Source: Caulobacter sp. NIBR2454 (GTDB lineage Bacteria; Pseudomonadota; Alphaproteobacteria; Caulobacterales; Caulobacteraceae). From it: DNA of 64,000 nt. The position numbers were made by a program, and so were the translations under genes. The notes under the pieces are model-generated. The model did no database searches, had not been told where the DNA came from, and worked only from the letters and a program-made list of their open reading frames with translations. Positions 44,996-53,613 of this stretch are shown here, one piece after another (positions within the stretch are counted from its first letter, which is position 1; each line of letters opens with the position of its first letter). The stretch spans positions 1,311,001 through 1,375,000 of the forward strand of contig NZ_CP114871.1 of NCBI RefSeq assembly GCF_027474405.1, written 5' to 3'.

Positions 44996-45838
44996 ATGAC
45001 TACTCGTCGTCTCGCCATCGCCGCCGGCTTCGCCGTCGCGACCCTGATGTCCGCGCCGGCCGCGTTCGCCGCCGACGCCGCGCTCACGGCCGCCGTGGCC
45101 AGCCCGAACCGGGCCGCCAACAACGTGGCCCGCGACCCCCATCGCCATCCGGCGGAAAGCCTGACCTTCTGGGGCCTGAAGCCGAAGCAGACCGTGATCG
45201 AGGTTTCGCCCGGCGGCGGCTACTGGCTGGAGATCCTGGCGCCTTACGCCAAGGCCACCGGCGGTCAGTACATCGCCGGCGTGACCGACCTTGAGAACCC
45301 CAAGGTGTCGGAAGGCGCCCGCAAGGCCCGCGCCGACTTCGAAGCCAAGTTCTCGGACAAGGCCAAGTGGGGCGACATCAAGTTCGTCAACTTCGGCGCC
45401 GTGTCCAAGCCCCTGGGCGCGCCGAACTCGGCCGATCTGGTCCTGACCGCGCGCAACGTCCACAACTGGACCGCGGCCGGCGTGGCCGACAAGATTTTCG
45501 CCGACTTCTTCGCCGTGCTGAAGCCGGGCGGCCTGCTGGCCGTGGAGGACCACCGCGCCGATCCCAAGCCGCAGGCCGGCGGCGGCACCGACGGCTACCT
45601 GTCGACCGCCACCGTGATCGCCCTGGCGGAAAAGGCCGGCTTCAAGCTGGACGGCCAGTCCGAGATCAACGCCAACCCCAAGGACACCAAGGATCACCCC
45701 TTCGGCGTCTGGACTTTGCCGCCCGTGCGCCAGAGCGCGGCTTCCGGTCAGCAGCCGGCCGCCGATTTCGATCGCGCCAAGTATGACGCCATCGGCGAAA
45801 GCGACCGCATGACCCTGCGCTTCAAGAAGCCCGCCTGA
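44996..45838 (+). CDS. Exported methyltransferase-like protein (COG4798 type), copy 1
   Basis: 280 residues with a signal peptide 'MTTRRLAIAAGFAVATLMSA' plus 'PAAFAA'. The Rossmann-like fold follows: 'WGLKPKQTVIEVSPGGGYWL' (about 56-75, motif I-like), 'LVLTARNVHNWTAAGVADK' (about 146-164) and 'AVLKPGGLLAVEDHRADPK' (about 172-190). The end 'YDAIGESDRMTLRFKKPA' is shared with the next gene. CCAGGAGC precedes the ATG. An SAM-type fold behind a Sec signal is unusual, because SAM is not known to be plentiful in the periplasm; the real ligand may differ. Confidence 0.85.
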   Translation: MTTRRLAIAAGFAVATLMSAPAAFAADAALTAAVASPNRAANNVARDPHRHPAESLTFWGLKPKQTVIEVSPGGGYWLEILAPYAKATGGQYIAGVTDLENPKVSEGARKARADFEAKFSDKAKWGDIKFVNFGAVSKPLGAPNSADLVLTARNVHNWTAAGVADKIFADFFAVLKPGGLLAVEDHRADPKPQAGGGTDGYLSTATVIALAEKAGFKLDGQSEINANPKDTKDHPFGVWTLPPVRQSAASGQQPAADFDRAKYDAIGESDRMTLRFKKPA

Positions 45839-46728
45839 TGCAGGTGCGGAGCGACTGGTCGCGACGCGGCCTTCTGCTCGGTTCGGCGGGGCTCGTCCTC
45901 GCCGGCTGCGGCCGCAAGGTCGAGGAGACGCCGGCCTCCGCGCCGGCCAAGGCCAAGGCGTCCGACGCCCTGGCCGAGACCCTCGCCGGTGACTGGCGCT
46001 CCGCCGCCGACAAGGCTCGCGATCAATGGCGTCACCCGCGCCAGAGCCTGGAATTCTGGGGGCTGAAGCCGGGGATCACGGTGGTCGAGTTCTGGCCGGG
46101 GGCCGGCTGGTACAGCGATATCGTCGCTCCCTATCTGGCGGCCAGCGGGGGCAGGCTCTATGCGGCCCACCTGCAGACCGACAATCCCAATGACCCGACC
46201 GCTGGCGAAATCGTCGAGGCCTACCGCCGCAAGCTGACCGAGCGGCCGCGTATCTATGGCAAGGTCGAGGTGACCGCCTTTGGCCCCACCAGCGGGCCGG
46301 TCGCCCCGGCGGGCACGGCCGATCTGGTTCTTTTCCTGCGCAATATCCACAACTGGATGGCGGCGGGGGTGGCCGAGAAAGCTTTCCGTGACGCCTTTTC
46401 CGCCCTGAAGCCCGGCGGCGCGCTGGGTGTGGAAGAGCACCGCGCCGATCCCGGCGGCGTTCAGGACGCCCTGGCGGCCGACGGCTATGTGCAGCAGGCC
46501 TATGTGATCCAACTTGCCAAGGAGGCGGGTTTTGTCCTGGCCGCCGACAGCGAGATCAACGCCAACCCGAAGGACACCCGGGACCATCCGTTCGGAGTCT
46601 GGACCCTGCCGCCCACGCGCCTGTCTGCGCCGCGCGGCGAAGCGCCCAAGGCCGACTTTGATCACAGCAAGTACGACGCTATCGGCGAAAGCGACCGTAT
46701 GACGCTGAAATTCGTCAAACCGTCGTAA
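45838..46728 (+). CDS. Exported methyltransferase-like lipoprotein (COG4798 type), copy 2
   Basis: 296 residues; its ATG overlaps the stop codon of copy 1 (TGATG). The N-terminus 'SRRGLLLGSAGLVLAGCG' combines a twin-arginine start with lipobox LAGC, so it should be a lipoprotein. The domain is the same as in copy 1: 'WGLKPGITVVEFWPGAGWYS' (about 71-90), 'LFLRNIHNWMAAGVAEKAF' and 'EINANPKDTRDHPFGVWTLP'. The pair arose by tandem duplication; one stayed soluble in the periplasm and one became membrane-anchored. Confidence 0.85.
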   Translation: MQVRSDWSRRGLLLGSAGLVLAGCGRKVEETPASAPAKAKASDALAETLAGDWRSAADKARDQWRHPRQSLEFWGLKPGITVVEFWPGAGWYSDIVAPYLAASGGRLYAAHLQTDNPNDPTAGEIVEAYRRKLTERPRIYGKVEVTAFGPTSGPVAPAGTADLVLFLRNIHNWMAAGVAEKAFRDAFSALKPGGALGVEEHRADPGGVQDALAADGYVQQAYVIQLAKEAGFVLAADSEINANPKDTRDHPFGVWTLPPTRLSAPRGEAPKADFDHSKYDAIGESDRMTLKFVKPS

Positions 46729-46811
46729 CGTCAACGTCTGAGCGTTGTTTACTTGTCGCCGATCACCCGCCAAGGTGGCCGCCGATTTTCAACGAAGAGG
46801 GAGCGCGTTGC

Positions 46812-47117
46812 ATGGCTACGCTGCAGGAAGTCACCGACAAGATCAAAGGCGCGGTGGGCGACGACTCGGGTCTCGGCAAGAGCCTGAAGTTCGACCTTAA
46901 GGGCGAAGGCTTCATCCATATCGACGGCGGCGAAGTGTCCAACGAGGACAAGCCGGCCGACCTGACCATGACCCTCAGCCTGGCGGACCTGATCGCCATG
47001 AGCCAGGGCCAGCTCGACGCCACCATGGCGTTCATGAGCGGCCGGCTGAAGCTGTCGGACATGGGTCTGGCCATGTCGCTGCAGCCCAAGCTGCAGGCCC
47101 TGTTCAGCAAGGCCTGA
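46812..47117 (+). CDS. SCP2 sterol-binding-domain protein
   Basis: 101 residues. The chain 'KSLKFDLKGEGFIHIDGGEV' (about 23-42) and 'ADLTMTLSLADLIAMSQGQL' (about 49-68), then 'MAFMSGRLKLSDMGLAMSLQ', follows the single SCP2 lipid-binding fold. Small stand-alone SCP2 proteins carry hydrophobic ligands in the cytosol. It is five bases before the TTG start of an alpha/beta-hydrolase gene, so the two are an operon, possibly concerned with lipid turnover. Confidence 0.9.
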   Translation: MATLQEVTDKIKGAVGDDSGLGKSLKFDLKGEGFIHIDGGEVSNEDKPADLTMTLSLADLIAMSQGQLDATMAFMSGRLKLSDMGLAMSLQPKLQALFSKA

Positions 47118-47122
47118 TCGCC

Positions 47123-48073
47123 TTGTCCCGGCCGGCGCCTCTGCTCGATATCGCTGAGGCGCCCGTTCCGGCGGGCGGGAAAGCCGAATGGTTCGACGGC
47201 GCGAAGGGGGCGACCCTTCGCGCCGCTCTGTTTCCGGCGCAGGGGGCGCCGAAGGGTTCGGTCGTCCTCAGCGGCGGCCGCACCGAACCCATCGAGAAGT
47301 ACTACGAGGTCATTCGTGACCTGACCGGCCGCGGCTTCACCGTTCTGGCCCATGACTGGCGCGGGCAGGGGCTGTCGCAGCGCCTGCTGCCGGACCGCCT
47401 CAAAGGGCACGCCGCCGGTCACGCCGATTTCATGGCCGACTACCAAGCCCTGCTGGCGCAGTTCGAAGCCCGCCTGCCCAAGCCGTGGATCGCCATGGCT
47501 CATTCCATGGGCGGGTGCCTGACCATGCTGGTGCTGACGGGGGGCGAGACAAGGTTCAGCGCCGCCGTGCTTTCGGCGCCGATGCTGGGCCTGCCTCTGG
47601 ACGGCCGCCCGTTCTGGATGGGCCGCGCCATGGCCGCCGCGCAAAAGCTGCTCGGGCGCTCATCGGCCTATGTCGCCGAAGCGTCGGGCAAGGGCGGCGG
47701 CGGGGCCGCGCCGTTCGAGGGCCAGGTCCTGACTCACGACCGTACCCGCTATGACACCTGGATGAAGCAACTGGCCGCCAACCCGGACCTGGATCTGGGC
47801 GGGGTCACCTGGGGCTGGGTGGATTTCGCGCTTTCGGCCTTTGCCTGGATGCGGGCGCCAGGCCGGCTGGAGAAGGTCTCGATCCCGGTCACGATCCTGG
47901 CGGCGGGCGAGGAGAAGCTGGTCTGGAACCCTGACGCCAAGATGGTGGCCGGGCGTCTGCCCAAGGGCCGCTTCGTGGAGGTCCCCGGCAGCTACCACGA
48001 GATCCTGATGGAGACGGACGACAAGCGCGCCGTCTTCTGGCGCGAGTTCGACGCGGTGGCGGCGGGGCTCTAA
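47123..48073 (+). CDS. Alpha/beta hydrolase (monoacylglycerol lipase/lysophospholipase-like)
   Basis: 316 residues from a TTG start that reads 'SRPAPLLDIAEAPVPAGGKA'. The motif 'GFTVLAHDWRGQGLSQRLLP' (about 70-90) and nucleophile 'MAHSMGGCLTMLVLTGGETR' (Ser about 130) are typical of PldB/monoglyceride lipase-like hydrolases. Acid and base are in 'ILAAGEEKLVWNPDAK' and 'VPGSYHEILMETDDKR'. Cotranscribed with the SCP2 gene. A family A repeat follows the stop codon. Confidence 0.88.
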   Translation: MSRPAPLLDIAEAPVPAGGKAEWFDGAKGATLRAALFPAQGAPKGSVVLSGGRTEPIEKYYEVIRDLTGRGFTVLAHDWRGQGLSQRLLPDRLKGHAAGHADFMADYQALLAQFEARLPKPWIAMAHSMGGCLTMLVLTGGETRFSAAVLSAPMLGLPLDGRPFWMGRAMAAAQKLLGRSSAYVAEASGKGGGGAAPFEGQVLTHDRTRYDTWMKQLAANPDLDLGGVTWGWVDFALSAFAWMRAPGRLEKVSIPVTILAAGEEKLVWNPDAKMVAGRLPKGRFVEVPGSYHEILMETDDKRAVFWREFDAVAAGL

Positions 48074-48079
48074 GGCTTT

Positions 48080-48188
48080 GTGCGTCCTTCGAGACGCCGG
48101 CTGCGCCGGCTCCTCAGGATGACGGATTCTGTTGCAAGGGCCTTCGTCATGCTGAGGAGCGCGATAGCGCGTCTCGAAGCACGCAGGG
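48080..48188. repeat. Palindromic gene-end repeat (family A), copy 3
   Basis: Side hairpins here are GCCGGC-TGC-GCCGGC and GCGC-GATA-GCGC. It lies between two convergent genes. Confidence 0.9.
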
Positions 48189-48189
48189 G

Positions 48190-49008
48190 CTAGAGCGTCG
48201 TCTTGGCCGCCGGGGCCAGCAGTTCCAGGGTCGGCTCAAGCAGGGCCTCGTCGCCCACGATCAGCATCTGGCCGCCATTCTTACCCATTTCGTCGCCACG
48301 CCAGTCGGTGACGACCCCGCCGGCGCCGGCGATCAGGGGGATGGCCGCCTCCACGTCCCAGGCTTTCAGCCCGGCCTCGACGATCATGTCCATCTTGCCC
48401 ATGGCCACCATGGCGTAGGCGTAGGCGTCGCAGCCCAAGCGCGCGAGCTTGGTGGCCCGGCGCACGTCGTCCCACACAGCCCGCTCGGGACTGTCAAAGC
48501 AGGCCTGAGGATCGGTGGTCGAGATCACCGCCTGTGCCATATCGGGACAGGCGCGGGTCCGGATGGCGCGGCTTTCGCCTTGGGCCAGCAGGCGCGACCC
48601 GGAGGAAGAGCCAATGAACAGCTCGCCCAGATAGGGCTGGCCGATGGAGCCCAGGACCGGCGCGCCGTTCCAGCGCAGGCCGACCAGGGTGGTCCACAAC
48701 GGCAGGCCTGAGATGAAGGCGCGGGTGCCGTCGATGGGGTCCAGGACCCAGACGAACTCGGCGTCGGGCCGGTCCTCGCCATATTCCTCGCCAATGACCC
48801 CATGCTCGGGATAGCGCTCGGCGATCAGCTTGCGGATCGCGGCCTCCGCGCCGCGGTCGGCTTCGGTGACCGGGTCGAAGCCGCCGGTCCCGCCCTTGTC
48901 TTCCAGGCCGTGATCGGCCCGGAATAGCGGCAGGATAGCCTCGGCGGAGGCCCGGTTCAGCTCGATCAGGAAGGCGTCGAGGTCGGCGAGATGGTCGGCT
49001 TGCAGCAT
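48190..49008 (-). CDS. Inositol-monophosphatase-family phosphatase (HisN-like)
   Basis: 272 residues. Metal-binding motifs are complete: 'FDPVTEADRGAE' (about 45-56), 'GVIGEEYGEDRP', 'WVLDPIDGTRAFISGLPLWT' (about 92-111) and 'WDVEAAIPLIAGAGGVVTDW' (about 220-240). The start and the segment 'GSIGQPYLGELFIGSSSG' resemble histidinol-phosphate phosphatases of the HisN type, which act in histidine synthesis in Actinobacteria and Alphaproteobacteria. Inositol monophosphatase or CysQ activity is an alternative. Confidence 0.88.
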   Translation of the reverse strand: MLQADHLADLDAFLIELNRASAEAILPLFRADHGLEDKGGTGGFDPVTEADRGAEAAIRKLIAERYPEHGVIGEEYGEDRPDAEFVWVLDPIDGTRAFISGLPLWTTLVGLRWNGAPVLGSIGQPYLGELFIGSSSGSRLLAQGESRAIRTRACPDMAQAVISTTDPQACFDSPERAVWDDVRRATKLARLGCDAYAYAMVAMGKMDMIVEAGLKAWDVEAAIPLIAGAGGVVTDWRGDEMGKNGGQMLIVGDEALLEPTLELLAPAAKTTL

Positions 49009-49058
49009 GGTCGCCGGCTTATCCGATGCCGCGCCACCATGGAAGGCGTCGCGCCTAA

Positions 49059-49304
49059 TCAGGCGGCCACGGACAACCTGTGTTGCGGCTCCAGCCCGTC
49101 ATAGAAGTAGCCCACCGGCACCTGCAGCGCCTCGGAAATACGCCACAGCCGGGCGGCCGAGATGCGATTGGCGCCGCATTCGTACTTCTGGATCTGCTGG
49201 AAGCGCACCCCGCACGCGCCGGCCAGCTGCTGCTGGGTAAGGCCCAGGATTCGCCGTCGGGAGCGCAGCCGCTTGCCGAGATGAAGGTCGATATCGCTAC
49301 TCAT
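49059..49304 (-). CDS. XRE-family transcriptional regulator
   Basis: 81 residues, almost only a helix-turn-helix domain: 'LGKRLRSRRRILGLTQQQLA' and 'GACGVRFQQIQKYECGANRI' followed by 'SAARLWRISEALQVPVGYFY' (about 10-68). A second ATG two codons upstream is equally possible. The upstream region carries a perfect 10-base inverted repeat (49340-49362), the likely operator for autoregulation; the divergent acyltransferase gene shares this region and may also be regulated. Confidence 0.88.
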   Translation of the reverse strand: MSSDIDLHLGKRLRSRRRILGLTQQQLAGACGVRFQQIQKYECGANRISAARLWRISEALQVPVGYFYDGLEPQHRLSVAA

Positions 49305-49339
49305 AGGCATGAAAACAGTCCCCTAAACTGTTGCTCGGT

Positions 49340-49362
49340 GAACGTGCCGATTCGGCACGTTC
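49340..49362. promoter_or_regulatory. Palindromic operator candidate for the XRE regulator
   Basis: GAACGTGCCG, ATT, CGGCACGTTC: perfect 10-base arms. A half-site, GTGCCG, recurs near 49385. It lies between the divergent XRE and lpxL-type genes. Confidence 0.7.
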
Positions 49363-49447
49363 GGGTGGCGAAGCGGCAAACACCGTGCCGTATTCACCAA
49401 GCGCCAGGGCGTTGCCGTCGAGGCGAGAACCAGCCTAGACAGAAACC

Positions 49448-50374
49448 ATGTCGGAGATACGAGCCAGCTTCGCTCAACATGCGGCCTGGAGGCTGGAAGC
49501 CTTCGCCTTTGATCTGTTCACAGGGATCATGCGTCTGCTGCCGGTGGATTGGGCCTCGGCCATGGGCGGCGCTCTGCTGAAGAACCTGGGTCCGCTCAGC
49601 GGCGCGCACCGCACGGCGGATCGCAATCTGAGGCTGGCCTTCCCTGACAAGGATGACGCCTGGCGCGCCGACATCCTCAAAAAGCAGTGGGAGGAGTTGG
49701 GGCGGACCTTCGCCGAGTTTCCGCTGATGGACCGGATCATCCTGTCGCCCGACAGGGTGGAGATCGAGAATCTGGAGCGGCTGCACGTCATCGCCGCGAA
49801 CCGGGAGCCGGTCGTGTTCATCAGCGGCCACTTCTCGAACTGGGAGGTGATGCCCGCCGCCATCGTACAGTCGGGCGTCGATTGCCAGATCACCTATCGT
49901 GCGGCCAACAACCCCTATGTGGACGCCCGTATCCGCAAGAGCCGGTTCCGCTACGGCGTGCGGCTGTTCGCCCCCAAGGGCGGGGATGGGGCCAAGGAGT
50001 TGCTGGCGGCGCTGAAGACCGGCCAATCGGTGGCGCTGATGAACGACCAGAAGTTCAACGGCGGGGTGGCCGCGCCGTTCTTTGGCCATCTGGCGCACAC
50101 GGCGCCGGGGCCCACGCGCCTGGCGCTGCGGTTCGGCACCGTGCTGCAGCCCATGACGGTGGAGCGCACCCGGGGCGCAAGGTTCAAGGCCGTGGTCCAC
50201 GATCCCATCGTGCTGGAGCAGACGGGCGACCGCACGGCGGACATCGAAGCAGGGGTGCGGCGCATCAACGCCATGGTCGAGGACCAGATCCGCAAGCGGC
50301 CCCACGAATGGTTCTGGGTCCACAAGCGCTGGTCGAACGAGGCCTATGACAGCCTGAAAGCCGGTGAGGCCTAG
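49448..50374 (+). CDS. Lysophospholipid/lipid A acyltransferase (LpxL/HtrB family)
   Basis: 308 residues. The HX4E motif is present as 'VVFISGHFSNWEVMPAAIVQ' (about 117-137), and 'NPYVDARIRKSRFRYGVRLF' (about 155-174) and 'HEWFWVHKRWSNEAYDSLK' (about 280-300) are family landmarks. It adds a secondary acyl chain to lipid A, or acylates a similar lipid, at the inner membrane. A hydrophobic N-terminal helix is expected at about 20-45. It is convergent with the response-regulator gene, overlapping it by four bases. Confidence 0.9.
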   Translation: MSEIRASFAQHAAWRLEAFAFDLFTGIMRLLPVDWASAMGGALLKNLGPLSGAHRTADRNLRLAFPDKDDAWRADILKKQWEELGRTFAEFPLMDRIILSPDRVEIENLERLHVIAANREPVVFISGHFSNWEVMPAAIVQSGVDCQITYRAANNPYVDARIRKSRFRYGVRLFAPKGGDGAKELLAALKTGQSVALMNDQKFNGGVAAPFFGHLAHTAPGPTRLALRFGTVLQPMTVERTRGARFKAVVHDPIVLEQTGDRTADIEAGVRRINAMVEDQIRKRPHEWFWVHKRWSNEAYDSLKAGEA

Positions 50375-50883
50375 ATTTCGAGAGACGGTTGCTCTTCGGC
50401 CCGTCGCTTGGGGCCTTCGTAGTTAGGGTCGCTGATCCGACGCCGCTCCGGGCCGAAATAGCCGTCGCCCGGCACGCGGACATAGGGGCGGGGCTTGTAG
50501 ATCACCGCGTTCATCCGGCTGAACAGCGAACCGGCGGTCACCGGCTTGACCACGACCTCGTTCACCCCGACGTCGCGCGCCTCGAAAACCCGCCGTTTGT
50601 CGGCATAGGCGGTCAGCATGATGATCGGCAGATAGGGGACCTTGCTGTCGGGAGACTTGCGGACCAGCTCGGTGAACTGCACCCCGTCAAGGGGCTCCAT
50701 CTGATAGTCGACGATGGCGAAATCGGGGGTCCAGCTGCGCAGAATCTGCAGTGCCTCGGCGCCGTTCGACGCTTCCTTGATGTCGTGCAGGCCCACGCCC
50801 TTGAACAGCGCCCGAACGATGGAGCGCATGTGCTGGTTGTCATCAACCAGGAGAAGGCGAAGCGCCGAAAGGTCGGCGGACAT
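50371..50883 (-). CDS. Single-domain response regulator with basic tail
   Basis: 170 residues. CheY-like receiver (about 8-125): acidic pair in 'LRLLLVDDNQHMRSIVRALF', phosphoacceptor Asp in 'FAIVDYQMEPLDGVQFTELV' (about 58), Thr/Ala in 'IIMLTAYADK' and Lys in 'VVVKPVTAGSLFSRM' (about 112). No DNA-binding domain; a C-terminal tail 'DGYFGPERRRISDPNYEGPK' is conserved-looking and Pro/Arg-rich. No kinase gene is adjacent, so it is an orphan receiver, presumably acting by protein contacts. Confidence 0.93.
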   Translation of the reverse strand: MSADLSALRLLLVDDNQHMRSIVRALFKGVGLHDIKEASNGAEALQILRSWTPDFAIVDYQMEPLDGVQFTELVRKSPDSKVPYLPIIMLTAYADKRRVFEARDVGVNEVVVKPVTAGSLFSRMNAVIYKPRPYVRVPGDGYFGPERRRISDPNYEGPKRRAEEQPSLEI

Positions 50884-50970
50884 CTACTCAGTACCCCACG
50901 TTACTCGAACGCCCGAATAGCGTGCGCCAGTCTAAAGGGAAAGCCCATGGTGAAGCTTGGTTGCGGTTGT

Positions 50971-51795
50971 TTACAAAGGGTTTCGCAGCATCAGCATGGG
51001 GTCAAGGTTGCGGCCTCGCCACTTCAGGCGCCAGCACAGGTGCGGCCCGGTGGCGCGCCCTTCTTGGCCTACGGCGCCGATGGTCTGTCCTGGCTGGACC
51101 GACTGGCCTGTCCGCACGTCGATGCGCGACAGATGGAGATAGGCGCTGACTACGCCCTGGCCGTGATCGATCAGGATCAGGCCGCCTTCGAAATGCAGCC
51201 CCGTCTCGGCGAAGCTGACCCGTCCGGGCGCGGGCGCGTACACGGGCGTTCCGGTCGGCGCGGCCAGATCAGCGCCATAATGCGGGCGGTTGGGCTGGCC
51301 GTTTAGGATGCGTTGGCCGCCGAAGCGGCCTGACAGCCGCCAGCCGTCCAGGGGCGGCAGGAAGCCGTGGTGGAAACCGTCGCTGTCGTCGAGACTGGCG
51401 AAGCCGATGGCCTTGCGCTTGGCCTCCTCGCCGATGCGGGCCAGGAGAGCGGGGTCCTGCGGCGACACCTGGTCGGCGGGCAGGCCGTCGATGCGCTGGA
51501 TATCGAAGTCGCCGGGGGCGACGGTGATGCGGTGCTGGAAGGTCTCGCCGTCGCGCGACACTGTCAGCAGGGTGATTGGCGGGGCGTCGCGGTCGAAGCC
51601 GATGAAGAACCAGCCGGTGCGGGAGGCCGTCGTCACCTCGACGCCGTCCAGACTGACGACGGCGCGAGGCGCGGTCTGGCCAAACAAAAAGCCGCCCTGC
51701 TGGGGGCGGCCGACAAGAGCGATTGGAGGCGGCGCGGCGAGCGCCGGGCCAGCGGTGACGGCGAACGCCCCGGCCAGCAGGGCGCGCCGGTTCAG
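50971..51795 (-). CDS. M23-family metallopeptidase, exported (CTG start)
   Basis: 274 residues if started at CTG 51795-51793, which overlaps the stop codon of the DUF2093 gene (CTGA) and has AGGAA eight bases before it. This start yields 'NRRALLAGAFAVTAGPALA', a Tat/Sec-type signal peptide. The first conventional start, a TTG at 51687, would remove it. The LytM core is visible: 'RPHYGADLAAPTGTPVYAPA' (His/Asp zinc ligands, about 170-190) and 'VSAYLHLSRIDV' with 'GRATGPHLCWRLKWRGRNLD' (HLH-like, about 230-260). It is a likely peptidoglycan endopeptidase. Confidence 0.85.
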   Translation of the reverse strand: MNRRALLAGAFAVTAGPALAAPPPIALVGRPQQGGFLFGQTAPRAVVSLDGVEVTTASRTGWFFIGFDRDAPPITLLTVSRDGETFQHRITVAPGDFDIQRIDGLPADQVSPQDPALLARIGEEAKRKAIGFASLDDSDGFHHGFLPPLDGWRLSGRFGGQRILNGQPNRPHYGADLAAPTGTPVYAPAPGRVSFAETGLHFEGGLILIDHGQGVVSAYLHLSRIDVRTGQSVQPGQTIGAVGQEGRATGPHLCWRLKWRGRNLDPMLMLRNPL

Positions 51796-52007
51796 GAGCG
51801 GGTTTCCTGCCAGCGCTTCAGCGCTTCGGCCGGACCGGCATAGGCTTCCTGCAGCTCAGGGCTCCAGTAGCGCAGGGCCTGCAACGGGACCTTCTTGCCG
51901 CTGACGGCGCACAGGACGTAGCGGCCCGGCTTGATGATGGCGAATTCGCCATCGCCGAAGTGCAGCACGGCGGCGTCAGAGCCCATCTGGCGGTCGTAAG
52001 CGTTCAT
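51792..52007 (-). CDS. DUF2093 protein
   Basis: 71 residues. 'AVLHFGDGEFAIIKPGRYVL' and 'CAVSGKKVPLQALRYWSPEL' followed by 'QEAYAGPAEAL' are the DUF2093 signature; the YWSPELQEAYA segment is characteristic. The family is small, confined to Alphaproteobacteria, and often sits beside xseA as here. Two cysteines are not conserved as zinc ligands. It is cotranscribed with the M23 peptidase gene. Function unknown. Confidence 0.9.
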   Translation of the reverse strand: MNAYDRQMGSDAAVLHFGDGEFAIIKPGRYVLCAVSGKKVPLQALRYWSPELQEAYAGPAEALKRWQETRS

Positions 52008-52090
52008 GGTCTTCCATTTAGGGCATCAAGGGCGGCAAGAACAGGTTCAGCCGTGCGGTTCACGCGCATTCTACCGCAAGCCCTTGGCGT

Positions 52091-53557
52091 TCAGAAGAGA
52101 TCGCCCTGACCAGCAGGCGGATTGGCGGGCTTGATCTTGGGCTTAGCCACCCCCGGAGCGGGCGTTCCGTCGATGACCGCGCCGCGCTCTCCATCCCCGA
52201 ACACCAGCTTGACGCCTTCGCCGGCCTCCAGCGCCTGCGCCGAGCGGGCGAGGGAGCCGTCGGCGCGATGCACGCGGGCGAAGCCCAGGGTCAGCGGCCG
52301 ATTGGGATCGAAGGATCGGCGCAGCTTCTCCAGCCCGGCGAGATCCTGCTGCATCCGCGACAGGCGGCGATCAAGCGCGGGCTTCATGCGGGCGGCGAAT
52401 TCGGTCAGGCGTTGGGCCTGCAGGACCTGTGGCCGCTCCAGAAGGCCCGGCTTGAGGCGTGAGGCGGTGCGCACCAGGTCGCGCTCGTGAGCATCGGCGT
52501 TTCGGTGGAGCGCGGCGCCCAGGCGGCCGGCGGCGTTATCGAACCGCTGCTGGCCCAGGGCGATCAGGTCCATCGGCCGCGGCAGGCCGCGGGCGGCGGC
52601 GGCCAGGTGGCTGCGGCGCTCCTCCAGCATGCGCCCGCTGCAACGGGCCAGGCGCCGTTCATAGTCGGCCACCCCGGCGCGCAGCTCCGACAGCACGGGC
52701 GTGGCCATTTCGGCGGCGGCGGTCGGGGTGGGCGCGCGGCGGTCAGAGACGAAGTCAATGAGAGTGGTGTCGGTCTCGTGCCCCACGGCCGAGATCAGCG
52801 GGATCGCGCTCTCGGCCACCGTCCGGGCCAGGGTCTCGTCGTTGAACGGCCACAGGTCCTCGACCGAGCCGCCGCCGCGCGCGACGATCAGCACGTCGGG
52901 GCGCGGAATGTCCTGATCGGGCAGCAGGGCGTTGAAGCCCCGGATCGCGGCGCAGACCTGGGCCGCCGCCGCATCCCCCTGGACCACCACAGGCCAGACC
53001 ACCACGCGGCAGGGCCAGCGGTCGCGGATGCGGTGCAGGATGTCGCGGATCACCGCGCCGGTCGGGCTGGTGATGACGCCGACCACGGCGGGCATGGCGG
53101 GCAGGGGGCTTTTGCGCGACGCTTCGAACAGGCCCTCGCCCGCGAGCTTGGCCTTCAGCCGCTCCAGTTGGGCCAGCAGGGCGCCGACCCCGGCGGCCTC
53201 CATCCCCTCGATGACGATCTGATAGCGCGAGCCGGCGGGATAGGTGGTGATCCGTCCGGTGACGATCACCTCCAGACCCTGTTCGGGCCGGACCTGCAGA
53301 TTGCGGACGCTGCCCTTCCAGACCACGCCGTCGATGGCGGCCTTGTCGTCCTTGATGGTCAGATAGACATGGCCATTGGAGTGGAAGGTGACCTTGGACA
53401 GCTCGCCGCGCAGGCGCACGAAGCCATAGGAGTCCTCCAGCGTCCGCTTGAGCGCGAAGGCGAGCTCGGAGACGGAATAGGCGGAGGCGTTGGTGGCGGC
53501 TTCGGTGTCGGTCACAGGGGCAACATAGGGCGCGTTGTCGCAGTCGTCAGGCGTCAA
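52091..53557 (-). CDS. xseA: Exodeoxyribonuclease VII large subunit
   Basis: 488 residues. N-terminal OB fold '[20 protein letters not shown]' and '[20 protein letters not shown]' (about 27-68), then the catalytic domain with '[20 protein letters not shown]' (about 158-177), '[17 protein letters not shown]' (about 225-241) and '[20 protein letters not shown]', and the helical C-terminus. With XseB it degrades single-stranded DNA. xseB is not in the vicinity. Confidence 0.97.
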   Translation of the reverse strand: MTPDDCDNAPYVAPVTDTEAATNASAYSVSELAFALKRTLEDSYGFVRLRGELSKVTFHSNGHVYLTIKDDKAAIDGVVWKGSVRNLQVRPEQGLEVIVTGRITTYPAGSRYQIVIEGMEAAGVGALLAQLERLKAKLAGEGLFEASRKSPLPAMPAVVGVITSPTGAVIRDILHRIRDRWPCRVVVWPVVVQGDAAAAQVCAAIRGFNALLPDQDIPRPDVLIVARGGGSVEDLWPFNDETLARTVAESAIPLISAVGHETDTTLIDFVSDRRAPTPTAAAEMATPVLSELRAGVADYERRLARCSGRMLEERRSHLAAAARGLPRPMDLIALGQQRFDNAAGRLGAALHRNADAHERDLVRTASRLKPGLLERPQVLQAQRLTEFAARMKPALDRRLSRMQQDLAGLEKLRRSFDPNRPLTLGFARVHRADGSLARSAQALEAGEGVKLVFGDGERGAVIDGTPAPGVAKPKIKPANPPAGQGDLF

Positions 53558-53613
53558 TGATCGCGAAAGGGCGTCGTGGCAGGATGAAGTCCCCCGACAC
53601 CGAGCTTCGCCTG

